The notes under the pieces: model-generated
What the model saw: only the letters and a program-made list of their open reading frames with translations
Databases searched by the model: none
Told to the model about the DNA's origin: nothing
Translations under genes and position numbers: made by a program
NCBI GenBank assembly: GCA_023374025.1
Contig: SIJG01000017.1
Coordinates: 1,689,671-1,753,670 of the forward strand
DNA length: 64,000 bases
Reading direction: 5' to 3'
DNA from: Heterodera schachtii
Taxonomy: Eukaryota > Nematoda > Chromadorea > Rhabditida > Heteroderidae
In this document: positions 47,001-58,778 of the stretch, one piece after another
Layout of the letters: every line of letters begins with the position of its first letter
How positions within the stretch are numbered: the first letter of the stretch is position 1

Positions 47001-50000
47001 AGTCCCTGCTGACCGCTCTCAGCTGTGCCTTCTCCCACCTGATCGTCTCCGTGTACGACCCGAACCCGGCCGTAGCGCAAAAGGCTCTTTTGTCGTTGGA
47101 GTCGCTGCCCCGCCAGTCTCTCCTGCTGATCTGCCAATGTTTGGAGGCGCAGTTCGACTCGTGTATTCTCGACCGCCCTCTGATCATTTCTCGACTCCAT
47201 TTGCTGGGCTCTTTTCTCCCGGAGGAATGCCTTTATTCCTGGGACTTTTTCATCCAACGCTTTGAAACGCTTGCGTTGGAAGCGCAGCTGAGGGCACAGC
47301 AAAAGGCGGGAGCGGACACGGAAGGCCAATTTGTGCAAGGTAAGAAAGAGGGGGGGGGGGGGGGGAGACAAAACGGGTTAATCACCGCAATAAAAGCTGG
47401 GGAAAATGGTAGACCTGGGAGGTAATCGAACTGGATCCCTTAGCAAGACGGGATCCCGCGCGAGATTTTAATTTTCGGGCTCTAAATCGCTCTCGACCTC
47501 CGGTGCGGCGATCGGCTTGTCACCCAAACCAGTGCTGCTTTACAGGCCATCCCATTGGCCCTTTCCTCTTTATGCCTCCGCTTTAAAAAACTTTTAACAG
47601 TTCGCTGGCTCTATCCTTACACTGTTCAATTGCTGAATCCACAGATCTTCACCACTCTGACCCGATGAGCGAACTTTACCAGCGGAAGGTCACCCGTGCG
47701 CGACAGTCTCTCAACGAGGCCGACTCCGTGCGGTCCATTGTCCGATCCTTGCGCGAAAACTCCCTGCGGCATCAGCTGAACGCCCCGGGGGCCAAGGGCG
47801 ACCAGGGTTTGTTTAGATGTGGCACTGAATGAATGAGTGAATGAATGAATGATGCAGTCCAGTGGTAACCGCGATTAAGCTGCCGTGCCATCGTTTAAAG
47901 CTTTTTATAGTTTGCCTTTGATTTAGTGTTCTTATGCTAAATTTTGCTGTATGCAATTGCCGTTTTCAAACAGTTTCGCCTAATTAACCTCATTAACCAA
48001 CATGATTGGCCGATCACCATCAATTTGTGTAAATTGGACAGAAAAGCGTGACCAGGCTCAGCAGTTGCAGCGAATGCGGCACCGCCGCGGGGCCATCGCC
48101 GGCCGACAGCACGGCGGCGTCGCGCCAAGTCTGACGCGACAACGGCTGCGCAAAGTGCTAGTGGTCGTCCGCGTGGTCAGCGCCTGGCGTGACATGGCCG
48201 GTCGTCTGTTGCTTCCTCCCTCGAGGCGTTCGTCGCGCATGTCGGAGAAGTCGGCGATGAGTGGCGGCGGTGACTCCGTTTCTGGCACGGGCGATCAGCA
48301 ACCACAGAACGGCGATGCCACCAGTGCCATCATTGATGTGGCCGACCTCGCATCGACGCAGCTCCAGCAGCCGACGGCGCAGTGCCAACGGCGCTGCTCC
48401 CTGGCGGTGCCCCCGCTGCTGCTGCCCACTTTGCCGCAGTTGACCGCGATGAACTGCTCCCCGTCTGTCTTCTCGCTTTCTTGTACGTCTTCGGCCCCGC
48501 CACTGTGTGTCTGTCGTTGTCCCCACTTTTGGCTTTGCTTTTGCTGTGTTTGTTTTGGCACTTTCCTTTCTTTTCCCTCTTCGGCACTTTGGCATTTCTT
48601 TTGCTAATTGCACTTTCTTCGCTTTTCCTTTTTTGCTTTGCTTTTCTTCAAATGCCATGCCATCCCTCTAAAGTCCGTCCATTCGCTTCAGTGACCGACA
48701 TAACTCATCAGCACCCATTCCATGCCATTCTCTCTCCCGCCGCCAGTTCAATTCATTCGTCAACCAATGGTTTTATTACAAGAGATAAATCGAGATTATT
48801 TGCATTTGCTTCAGCAGATGGTCGGTACGGCCGAATGCGCGAGTTCACTGACGAGGAGTCCAACCTGTGCCTGTTGTTGAACCGCGTCGTGGACATGCAA
48901 AATTCGGAGAGGTGCATCAACAACAATGCTTTTTTGTTATCATATTCTCCCCCCACTCAGACACACCGTTTTCCTCGTCGTCTCTCTGTTCGTCCATTTT
49001 TTGGCCAGCAAACGCTGCGGCCCGGCAGAAAATGCCAAAAAGCAAAGTGTACGCCATTTGCCCGTATCATTGCATTCCGATGTACTTCTTTTGATGCTCA
49101 GGTACTACTTCGCCATTTCAACACTCTTCTTGGCTACAGCAACTCCGACAAATGTTTCACAATTCCTCCCGCGCGACTTCGACGTGCCGCCGTTTGTAAC
49201 GCTTTTGTGTACGGATTGCCCGAGGTGTTGGATTCGAATTTACTGATTGGCAACCAGGTAATAAGCAAACCCTTGGCATTCCGTTGAACTGCTCGACTCC
49301 CTCCCGTCCCCTTCAGCTGTTGTCCATCGTTCTTCAACTTCTCCTTTACCTTCCGTCGCCCCAAAAATTCGCAAGCGATGCGCCGTCCGCGGATTATTCC
49401 CTCCGTTTGCTGTCCTCGCAACAGCAACACTGCTGGCTGCACTCGCTAATTACCATACTTTACAAAGTACCAACAAAGCGAAAAAGCAACCAATTATTTC
49501 GGAATGGGCCAAAACAAAGCAAAAAACAGAAAAAACAAAGCTCAATTGGCCAGACGAAACTCTCCTCCACTCGCAGACTTTGCTGTCTTTTTTCTCCCTA
49601 AAAATCGAAAGTCGTTTAAATTCCAAAAACTGTTTTTCCCTCACTTCTCTCTCCCTCTCCCCTCACTCTCCCTCTCCCCTTACTCTCTCCACCACTTTTC
49701 TCCATCTCTCTACCTTGGTTAAGTATCGATGTGATGCGACTTCTGTCAGCGATTTCGTTCGCAAATTGATGCTAATTGTTGTCCAAACGGTGGAGCAGCA
49801 GTGTCACCGGTGCCCCGCCCCTGGCGACCCGCAACAGCCGCAACAAATCATTCCGCCCGACAAAGAGCGTCGTTCGGCCGCAATTCCCTCACTGATGGAA
49901 CTCGGCGAGTGGTCGTCCTCCGGCGGAGAGACGGCAGGGTCAGGCGACGAATTCGGCGGAGCGGAACAACGAGAGCGACTGCTGACGCTGGTGGACGAAG

Positions 50001-53000
50001 AGGGCACACCGGCGAGAGAGGGCGGCACGACAGGACGAAAAAAACGAGCGGAGAGTGCCGGGTGCCGGAAGAGTGGCACAGCCGCACCCGCAGAGGCCGG
50101 AATCGTTGAAGATCGGCCGACACGGCGGCAGTGGGCGGATGGACAACGGAAAGTCGCGGCGGACAATGGCAGGATACGACCCGATCAATGAGGTGCCTAA
50201 AATAGACACAACGGGTCAAAAATCCTTCGCTTCGCTGTTCAGCTTCAGCCCAGCTGTTCGTCTCGTCCGCCTGTCATTGCGCTTCATCCCCCGCCGAGTC
50301 GGCCGCGTCATCGCAGCGGTGGAAATGCCAATGCCGTGCTGAGCTCACGCCGTTCCTCCACCACACAAACGCCACGGCGTCCGCCCGTCGAGCGCCTCGT
50401 TTGCGGTCATTGCGGTGCGCGCATCGAATGCTTCAACGAGGAAACGCTGTCGCTGTGCTGCGTCGCGTTGTGCACCTTTTTGCAACGTGCCACCGCTCTC
50501 GCGGCACCGCTCCTTCCGCGCACAGTCCGTCCATTTGCTTTTTTTTCGTACTTTGTCTCCCCACTCTTCCACTTCATTTCCATATTTATGTGGGAAAAAT
50601 TTAGCTTCGCTGTGTCACTCGTTTCATCGATTCGCCGCTTTTTCCATGGCACGAATCCAATGTTTTTGTGCCGGGAAACTCATGCAGCGCTGCCAAACAG
50701 TTGATACGCGTGATAATGCACCAGGTGCTTGATCAGCAGAGTCCTACAGTAACCAAACACTGACACATTGTTACCGTAAAACAAACGCCAAATTAAATTT
50801 TTCGCCATTTTCAGTTGTCTTCCAGTGGCATTGCACTTCAACTGTTCAGCATGCATATCCAAACGAATGAACTAAACCAATTTTGGAATCGAATTGCCAA
50901 TGCATTGGCCGACTTTTCCGAATTGAACCCCGTCGCATTTATTCAGATTTTGCTTGAGGCATGCATTTAATTAAAATCATTAATTATATAATTCCCGCTA
51001 ATTGCCTTAAAATGCTCCCCTAAAAAGGATATGCTCGAGGCCTGGCCATTACGAGTGACGCGTATTCTGCACAATTTGGCCATTTTCATTCAATTCATTC
51101 CACCGGACGCTTTTGCGAATTGGGCACTCGTAGTCGGCCAATTGGAAGGGCTTTTTCGACGCTTACAATCTCAGGCACACTTAAACCTAATTAAACAATT
51201 ATTGTAATGATGGCCATTCATTTTTTCCAAAGTTGTCAATCGATATGCCCGGACAAAATGCCAACAACAGTTGCCAAACCCAGCAGAATTTGGCTGCCGA
51301 AGTGTCCTCCTCTGTGCTGGTGATGAGCAGAGTGATGCGCGTGCAAAATTTTGCCTCCATAAAAGGGGCCGCCCAATTGGTGGAAAGGTGAGGCAATTCA
51401 CACAAAAAGGGACGGAAAATATTGCCCCTAAACGATCCCATTATTGATTCAGTTTTGCCAAATGGTTGGTCGAAATGCTGCACCGATGCCCGGTTGAGTT
51501 GCGCGACATGTGAGTGTTCGCGGTTTCAATGAATGGCAAAATAATTTGTCGTTAATTTTTTAACCAATTCATTTTCCAGGCTTTTGGTTTGCACCGCTTG
51601 TAACAGAGTGAGAAATGCGCGCGTAACAAATGACTTTTAAATTAATTAATTGGCCTAGGGAATGATCAGAGAAAGGGACAAGCAAATTATGACGCGTGCC
51701 ATTGTTGGCGAATTGGTGGCAGCGCTAAAATTCAAATGCGAATTGGTCGAGCCCAACCATTTGGCCATTGTACGGCTAGTTCTCCAAGACTTTGGGGAAC
51801 CATTGGACGGCGATTGGACTGCAAGTCAATGCGGACAAACGGCCGAGACGACAGAAGGCAATGGGCTAAAAGAGGAAGGACGGAGCACGACCGGCGGAGC
51901 GGAACTGATCGGCGGAACCGGCGGCGGCAACGGAAGCGGCGGTGATCAGTTCAACACGGGCGCAGCGGAAGCAATTCGACCGCATGTGCCCGAACTGCTT
52001 GAATTCATCGCTGACTTGCACGTTTTGGCCAAGATGAAGGTGAAATGAATGGCAAGACAAATGAAGAAACAAATCGATTTACAGAAGCAAACGCTGAGCA
52101 GCAGCGATCGGATGGGCGGTGATCTGAAGGCGGGACTTGCCGAACTGATCGCACTGGAAATGAGTCGCCCGTCAGTGCGCGACTCTCGGACGGTAAGAGA
52201 ATTTAAGCCGTTCTGCAGATCAATCATTTTATTTGTATTTTCATTGGTTAAATTTATTCCATCGTTTTATCAGTATCACTTTATGTTAATTACCTTAATG
52301 AGCCCCGCCATCTGTTCCTTTAGGTGATGCGCTTCATCCCATGGCTTTACTCGCCGCCTTCGCTTGCCCAGGCGTTGCCCGGCGCATTCGCCGAATCGGT
52401 GGCCAATGTCCGGGTGCTGTCCTGGATTTTGTTGGGCGCGTTGCATGCCCGTGGCAATGGCACTGTCACCGCAATTTGCAGCTCCGTTTCGGGCCCAAAC
52501 CAATGTTTGCCGGTGCCGATCGCTTGTTCGGGTCAAATGGCCGATTACATCCATTTTGTGTTGGCCGGGTTCGCCGATCAGTCAAAGGTCCGCAGGCACT
52601 TTCGTTCACTCATGGCCAAAATGTTTTGCTTTTTCAGCAATCCGTCGTTCATATGTCCGCCCTTTTCCATGCCTTCCATTTGTGCCAACTTTGGACAATT
52701 TACTGCGAACAGACCGCCGCCACTTGTCGCTCGGAAGAGACACTTCAAAGGACGATGCAACAAATTTTGGACTTTTGGGCACGCGTCACCCCGGCCATTC
52801 TTCAGCTGCTGTCCCACTCGAAAGTGGTCAGTTTTCCTCTAATTACCTTCCTAATCAATCTTTTTAATTCCACTCATTCGTTTGGTTAATGCTTTTCTCT
52901 TTTTCATCCTATTTTTTCTCTTTTGACTTTTATCTTGGGTTTTCCATACTGATGGCATTTTCAATTCTTGCCATGCCATTTTCACTGCGTTGGTGCCATT

Positions 53001-53561
53001 CTCTTTTTCCATGTCATTCTCTTTTTCCATGCCATTCTCTTTTTCTGTGCCCTTCTCTTTTTCCATGCCTTTCTCGCTTAATATTTCTTTCTCTATCGCT
53101 TTTTTCCCATTTAATGCCTTTTATGCTGTTAATTGCTTTCCTCTTTCAGCTCGCCGACATGGTCAACCTGCACTTCGTCAACACTCTACAGGCCCTTCAG
53201 CAGGTCAATTCGGCCGTCCTCTGCCAACTTTATCCCATGTGGGAGCCCGTGCTGACCGCGCACCACGCGCACATCCCACGCCAACTTCGTATGAAGTTGG
53301 ACGCAGTTGAAGCGCAGGTGAGAAAGAGGAGGGCAAATGGGGGGGGTAATAAAAATAATTGGCCAATTAGTGCAAATGATGGCTAATTAATACAAATGAG
53401 ACTCCATTTAATTTCATAAATGACCACCTCACCTTCCCTTTTTTCTGTTTTAGCTCCCCTTGGAAACGCCCCAAATGCGTCCATGGCTCTCAAAAGTTCG
53501 CTACAAAATCTCACAAATTGAACTTCAAACGAGCGCCGCCTCCCCTTTTTACAATGTTTAA
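41043..53561 (+). CDS. unc-79: UNC-79 orthologue (NALCN/NCA sodium leak channel accessory protein)
   Basis: About 40 exons over 12.5 kb encode a protein of more than 2,000 residues. It starts MSKLYYPPPNW at 41043 and ends at TAA 53559-53561 with KISQIELQTSAASPFYNV. Recognisable UNC79 landmarks in order: TLRYFQQTL near the start, NLLFHYWPLMNPAIL, LALCDRCADSC, MLSRFGIWLM, LFEPDLCPLPFEAHRLFEFI, KYLCLSRECLSNARK, MAVPLLLHAITLPLGEDVFW, LEAQFDSCILDRPLIISRL, ERLVCGHCGARIECFNEE and the C-terminal tail. UNC-79 is a large HEAT/ARM-like neuronal protein that, with UNC-80 and NLF-1, supports the NCA/NALCN leak channel. Three introns use GC donors (42058, 50959-51027, 51175-51232). A one-base frame break occurs at about 43125, and joins near 46430-46650 and 48470-48670 are not fully resolved. 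Confidence 0.95.
42490..42660. repeat. Degenerate ATTACCGTATAT repeats inside an unc-79 intron
   Basis: At least six variants of ATTACC(G)TATAT / TTACCGTATATTA / ATTACCGTGTATTACC occur between about 42497 and 42660, in the intron 42462-42661. They look like a decayed short-period satellite. The last unit runs directly into the acceptor ATATCACAG. Confidence 0.75.
47433..47456. other. Perfect 7-bp stem-loop in an unc-79 intron
   Basis: GGATCCC, a 10-base loop, then GGGATCC. It lies inside the intron that follows the exon ending near 47339 and is surrounded by GC-richer sequence. It is neither a tRNA nor a terminator. Confidence 0.5.
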
Positions 53562-54670
53562 AAGAGTGCTGCTAATTGACTTTTCAGATTTGCAATTTAT
53601 ATAATATTTTTAGGTGCTTTTTGATTTTTGTTGTGGAAATTTTGGATCATTTGTTTTGTAATTTTTTCTTTTTAATTATTTAATAATTAAAAATGAATAT
53701 TTTTTGTGTTTAGTCAATTGGTAACCCATCAGTCGGCTAAACGTAGAAAGGGACGTTAAAACTAAGAATTTTCGTTTAAAAATCTGTTATTCGTGCTTTC
53801 TCATTGAATTAAAGCCACAGAAAAAAATAAGTAAAAAAGTCATAAAAATATGATTTAGAAGTTTTTTGGGCTCGCTGATCACGAAATGACATCCATTTTG
53901 AACCCGGAACACTATTCGGCCATAAATGACCACGGTTACTCATATAAGCGAATGTGTACTCTTTTGGCGAGAATTGTTTAAAGCAAAATATCCTTGGCAA
54001 ATGAAAGGCACGAAAATCCCAAAAAAGCCATGAAAATAGGCATTAAAATTTTTTTATTAAGGATTTTTAGGGAGAAAAACACGTAAAACTTAATGAAAAA
54101 ACTAAATCCTCATTTCAGCTATAAAAAATCCTCATTTGCCACTAAAATACCTCAAAAAATCCTCATTTGGAATGAAAAATCCTTTTAAAAGCATAAAAAA
54201 TGCAAACAATATCAATTAAGAGTCCTATTTTTCGTTTGAAACAATCACGGCGCCTATCAGCGCCGCCGGACCCCAATAATTCCTATTTTTTCTTTAAAAA
54301 TTGGCCCAAAATCTCAAAATTGGTAATTTTTGGTAAAAATCTTTAACAAATCTCATTTAAAACCTCCAAAGAAAAAAAAAAAAAAATTAAAAATTCGATT
54401 TCTATTGTTTTAATAAATTGACAATCTCTTAATTTTTTTCCAATTGAATTTAATAAATGACCGCCTCACTTTCCCTTTTTCTGTTAATTTGCATAGAATT
54501 TTTCTTTTATCCTTTTAATTGTCCAAAAGTATTTTTGTTTTTTGAATAATCATCAATCTCATATGAACCCATCAACACTTGTGCATACCGTAGTCTCATT
54601 GGTCGGGCACAGTATCATCTGTTAGCCAATTGGTGACCCATCAGTCGGCCAAATCTTTTCTTTTTACCTG
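53411..54670. repeat. Diverged direct repeats downstream of unc-79
   Basis: Two pairs of similar segments recur. One pair is CATAAATGACCACCTCACCTTCCC at about 53416 and AATAAATGACCGCCTCACTTTCCC at about 54452. The other is CAATTGGTAACCCATCAGTCGGC at about 53715 and CAATTGGTGACCCATCAGTCGGC at about 54637. Between them lie short reiterations of AAAATCCTCATTT (54100-54180) and a GGCGCC...GGCGCC-type palindrome near 54249. This suggests an old segmental duplication or insertion. No gene is seen in 53562-54667. Confidence 0.6.
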
Positions 54671-56367
54671 AAGTTCGCTTTCTTTCCAAGTGGCCAATTT
54701 GTTGTCAAAGGCACTCAAATCGATCACAACATCGATGTTATTACGAAGAGCTAATTAAAATTTAAATGATTTTTGTTGGCATTTTTTCTTGGCTTTTCGC
54801 TTCGCTTACTCGCATAACTCGTCTTAATGTGGTCAATGCCTCCCAACTTAACGCAGTCGATGCCCAACTCCGATCGCACGTATTCCTTCGTGCATTTTCC
54901 CCCGTCTAACCAACGACAGCTACAATATTTTTTGAAATTTTAAATTCGAATTAATTAAACTCACAAGAGAATGACGTCATCGACCGGGGGCTGTGCCGTT
55001 TGCACGTATTCGTGGAAAGTGTCGATCTTCCGCAGCACTTTCTCGAGCTGTGCAACCGTCGCATTGGCACGGCATCGGGCAAATTTCAACACGGTGACAC
55101 TGTTGCGCATTGTTTTGTCCGTCTGTCGACAGTTTAATTTTTTTTTTTTTATTTTATTTGAGTTATTTCCTTCCCATTTTTGAAAATTGCTGCGATTTCA
55201 TGTGGTTCATTCTTTGATCGCCCCTTTCTTTACCTCATTTACAATGGCATAACATGGGTCTTCCTAAAGCGACAAAATGCCAAGCTCATCAATTAGTTTT
55301 GCCACGACAAAACATGTAACAATTACCAACCGATTGGCAGACCCATTCTCGGAAATTGTCAAAGTTGGCATACACAGAGTGCCAATTTTGGGCCATTGTC
55401 AGCACTTTTTCGAACTGTTCGCCAATTTTTTCACATTTTATTACCATTTCTGCTCAAATTCTTCTGCTCACACTCAACAGAAGCGAACATTTTGGGAACA
55501 GTTTTCTTAGGGTTGGGTCGTCCACGAACTGCTTGGCCCCGTTGAGCACTTCCGTCGCCCCTTGGTCCACGTCGGCAAAGTGCCGAGTGGCCAAATTGAG
55601 GAAATTTTGTGCCACTCTGAGGGCTCTTTCCGTGGAATTGCGCACCGAAACACCGTCGACGGAAGGGAATTTGCCGGGAAGGACGTTGGAAGTGTCGTAG
55701 AAACGGGAGACAATGTGAATGAAATCGGGTGGACCATCTTCATCGTAATAGAAAATGCTTCTGTAAATTTGGAAAAAGGCAAAGGAAAAGCCAAAAAAAA
55801 GTAGGGAAAATGGGAGAGATAAAAAGCATAAAATGATAATAAAGCATAATAAATTCGAACTTCACTTGTCTGAGCGGACAGATGACAATGAACGGAGTGT
55901 CGATGGAATGGGCTTTGGTGGTGAACAATTGGATGGAGTTGCGTTTGTCGTTGAAGCGTCTGATGAAAACGGACGAATGGAACAGAAACATTCCGATGCT
56001 ACCAAACAAAACCAAGCCGGACACACTCCTGGGGAGGGACGGGGAGACAAAAAGTGCCGACAAAGCGAATGCCAAAATTAATGAACTAGGAACTAATTGC
56101 CCTGGGCAATTGACGCCTCAAAGCGATTAATTTGGACTGATTGATCAGTCAAAGCATAAACAAGTGCTCATGAAATTTGTGCTTTTTCTACCTGAACCAC
56201 AAAGGGTAACGGCTGTGCATAAAGCGGAAGCCGCTGATCGACGTGTAATCGCAAAAGGCGTCAAAGAATGAGCGGTGCCGTGGTCCCTTTCCAATGGGCC
56301 CATTTTCGTTGGCATTTCGACGCGTTGGACTAGCCAATCTTTGAATGGTCTCCGAAATTGCCAACAT
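54668..56367 (-). CDS. DEG/ENaC-like channel gene, 3' half missing
   Basis: Exons seen: 56192-56367, about 55866-56028, about 55450-55760, then five or more small exons down to 54668. The start MLAISETIQRLASP is followed by the family's N-terminal cytosolic motif (FFDAFCDYTSISGFRF) and the first TM (VSGLVLFGSIGMFLFHSSVF). Next come RRFNDKRNSIQLFTT and an extracellular region with ENFREW-type and WLDGGKCTKEYVRSELG segments. DEG/ENaC subunits have two TMs flanking a Cys-rich ectodomain and form trimeric Na+ channels. Here the sequence stops after an exon ending KESELQ. The remaining ectodomain, TM2 and selectivity filter were not found in the 1.1 kb before the unc-79 3' end, which is filled with repeats. 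The phase between exons 2 and 3 also does not match with a GT donor; a weak GC donor would fix it. Likely a degraded or incomplete gene. Confidence 0.6.
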
Positions 56368-57068
56368 TTGGGAGGGAATGTGAAGAAAAATAGGCAAAAT
56401 GAGTGAAGAGAAATAACACAAAATGGAAGGAAAGGCATTTGAAAATGGAAAATGATACCCTTTCAATGGCACGGAATGATTTTTTTCGCATTTTACGATT
56501 GCAATATAATAAATTAAAAAGGATAAAATTATAATTACCATTTTACATGCAAATCATTTGCATATTTCGACGCAATAATTTTTCCAACTTTTCAAATGCC
56601 TTCATAATCAATCGGTTCCCCCGCTATTTAATAAGTCACACATTCCCTTCCTCCCCCCCCCCCCATTTTCCCCTTTTATCCCATCATTTTTCTTTTCTTC
56701 ATCCATTTTTTTTTGTCCTTTCTTCGCTAATCCGTCGCCTTTTCTCCCACTCCGATCGCTCCAAAATTTGCGCCGTTTCGCCTCACAATTCAATTCCGAC
56801 AGATTTTGCTGTGACCACACCCTATTCACAAATCAGTGTACACAAAAGAAGGATTCACACACAGCAGTCAGTCGGAATTTCATTCACAGAAATCGGAGCG
56901 GTTGGGGAACAATTGGCTGATCAGCCGCGGGTCAAAGCAAAAGCATTGGCATTTTGAGAGAAATGCCGAAAAGAGGAGGGAAGGGAAGGCCATTTCCGGG
57001 CATATTCATTTTTTAATTAATTTTTATAATTATTTAGGCAATTTATAATATTGGAGGTGTTTCCCCAA
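56368..57068. other. Intergenic between divergent genes; no gene seen
   Basis: AT-rich with a C run at 56655-56665. It should hold promoters for the DEG/ENaC-like gene (minus) and the secreted Gln/Ser-rich gene (plus); no clear element was identified. Confidence 0.45.
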
Positions 57069-58595
57069 ATGCCCTCGTCCATCCCACCGATTTGCCCCTT
57101 TGAATTGGCCCCGCTTTTCCTTCTTTCTTTGTGCCACTTTTTGCCCTCCTCTTCCGCTGCCGTTTCCTCCTTCTCTCCCTTTTCCTCCCCTTCGTCTTCC
57201 TCTGGCGATCCGTTTGATCCTTTGAGAATGCCAATGCCAAGTTTGATCAATCCATCTAACATTAATTGCCTTTTTGATTAGATGATCGCCCTTTTTTTCC
57301 GCTTGGTCAGCAAGTGTTCCCACATTTTCCGAATGTTCAGCAGGTCATTAAAATGTCTTTTTGATAAATTAATAGATTTTGAAGAGTGTTTCCGGTCATG
57401 GCATTGGGGGCGCCGGCGGCGGAGCGATGGATTTGGAGTCGTGGAGCAAAAACCAAGCAGTTCGGCTAAATCAGCAAAACGCGGTGGTGGCACAATTAGC
57501 CCAAATGGCACCGCACAGACGGAATCAATTGACCAGAGAAATGGCCAACGGAAACGCAACCGCGGCCAACGAATTGGTCACGCGACTGATGCGCGACTTG
57601 GCCGCCACTCAGCACGGACTGATGGCATTTCCGCACTTGGCATTTGCAGCAGAGCCCCAAACGCAGTCAATTAATCCGGCATTTTTGGGGGCACTGCAGT
57701 ACAACGAGTAATCCCATGGAAATTTTAAAAATAGATTTCTTCTAGCTTAATCTGTCAAAAACACAAAGGTCCTTCGCCCGTCGACTCGCCTTTTTTCGCG
57801 CAGCAAAGCGTTGGCACAATGCCAATCGCTCGCCAAATTCAATTGGCCGAGCAGCGTCAATTTCTGCTGAATAGCGCTGGCAATGTCCCGCCGCCATTTT
57901 CCAGCAGTGTTTTCCCATCCGGCAGCACTTTCAATTCCGCGGGCTCTTTTGATCAACGGCAGCCGTCGAGTTTTGGTCAATTTGGACCCTCCACAAATGG
58001 TATTTTGTTTTCGTTTTATGATTTTTTCAGGAAAATGGCCCTTTTCAGATCGATTCCAACCCTTAAACTCCCAAATGTCTCCAAATGCTTTCGCCGGCGT
58101 TTCCTCCGCCGACCTTTCTCGGCCCAATTCCCTTTTCTCCTCCACCGCGCCATCGTCCATCGGACAAACCCAAATAACGCCATTCTCTCAATCGTTTCTG
58201 TCCTCCAACAATGCCAACAAATTCGCTACAAATGGCGGTGCCTTTCCTACACAAAATCCCACCAAAGTTTTGCGTTTTTAAGAAAATGAACGGACTCTCT
58301 CAGGCGCAGAAATTGGCGGCCAACCGACGGCGAGGGAAAATTTTCGGGGGGACTTTGACAGAAAAGACGGCACTTTTCAGCAAAATGGGTAAATTTTTTA
58401 TGCTAAAATAGACAGGAACTTAAAAATACAAAATTCATTAACAGAAAGGGATTTGTGACCGATGTGATGACAATGGACGACATTTTGGGAAGACGAATGG
58501 CAATGGCAGGGGGAGGAGAAGGAACAGCAGCAGAACGAAGTGAAGAGACCCGAAAAGAGTTAAACAACAGAAGATGGAAGACGGAAGAAAAGTGA
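57069..58595 (+). CDS. Secreted Gln/Asn/Ser/Pro-rich low-complexity protein
   Basis: Exons 57069-57240, 57282-57343, 57376-57707, 57746-57999 and 58049 to about 58234 are phase-consistent; later exons up to a stop at 58593-58595 are less certain. The start MPSSIPPICPFELAPLFLLS forms a plausible signal peptide. A Ser/Pro stretch follows, then a Gln/Asn/Ala-rich helical part (SKNQAVRLNQQNAVVAQLAQ) and long Ser/Phe/Asn/Gln-rich sequence. The end is a charged segment (MTMDDILGRRMAM). No Cys pattern or known domain is visible. The composition is like an extracellular or cuticle-associated low-complexity protein, which is inference only. The two last splice joins do not close cleanly in one frame, so the C-terminus may be wrong. 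Confidence 0.6.
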
Positions 58596-58778
58596 CGGAG
58601 GGGGAAATAGGGGGGGGGGAGGGGGGGTAATAATGCCAAAAATATGCCAAAATTAGGAAGAAAATAAAATTGACGGAAAATGTGTCTGACAACAGCAGCA
58701 AAATTTGAATTTATTAAACCGTCAAAAAATCAACATTTATTCATTTGTCTTCCTTCTGATCACTCATTGATTTGCCAA

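Noticed and set aside
47405..47480. Possible tRNA because of an ATCGAACTGGATCCC word
   Set aside because: No acceptor stem, D-arm or matching T-stem could be folded on either strand.
48382..49287. 301-codon uninterrupted plus ORF as a separate gene
   Set aside because: Its parts are unc-79 exons and introns that happen to stay open; the frame switches between conserved segments.
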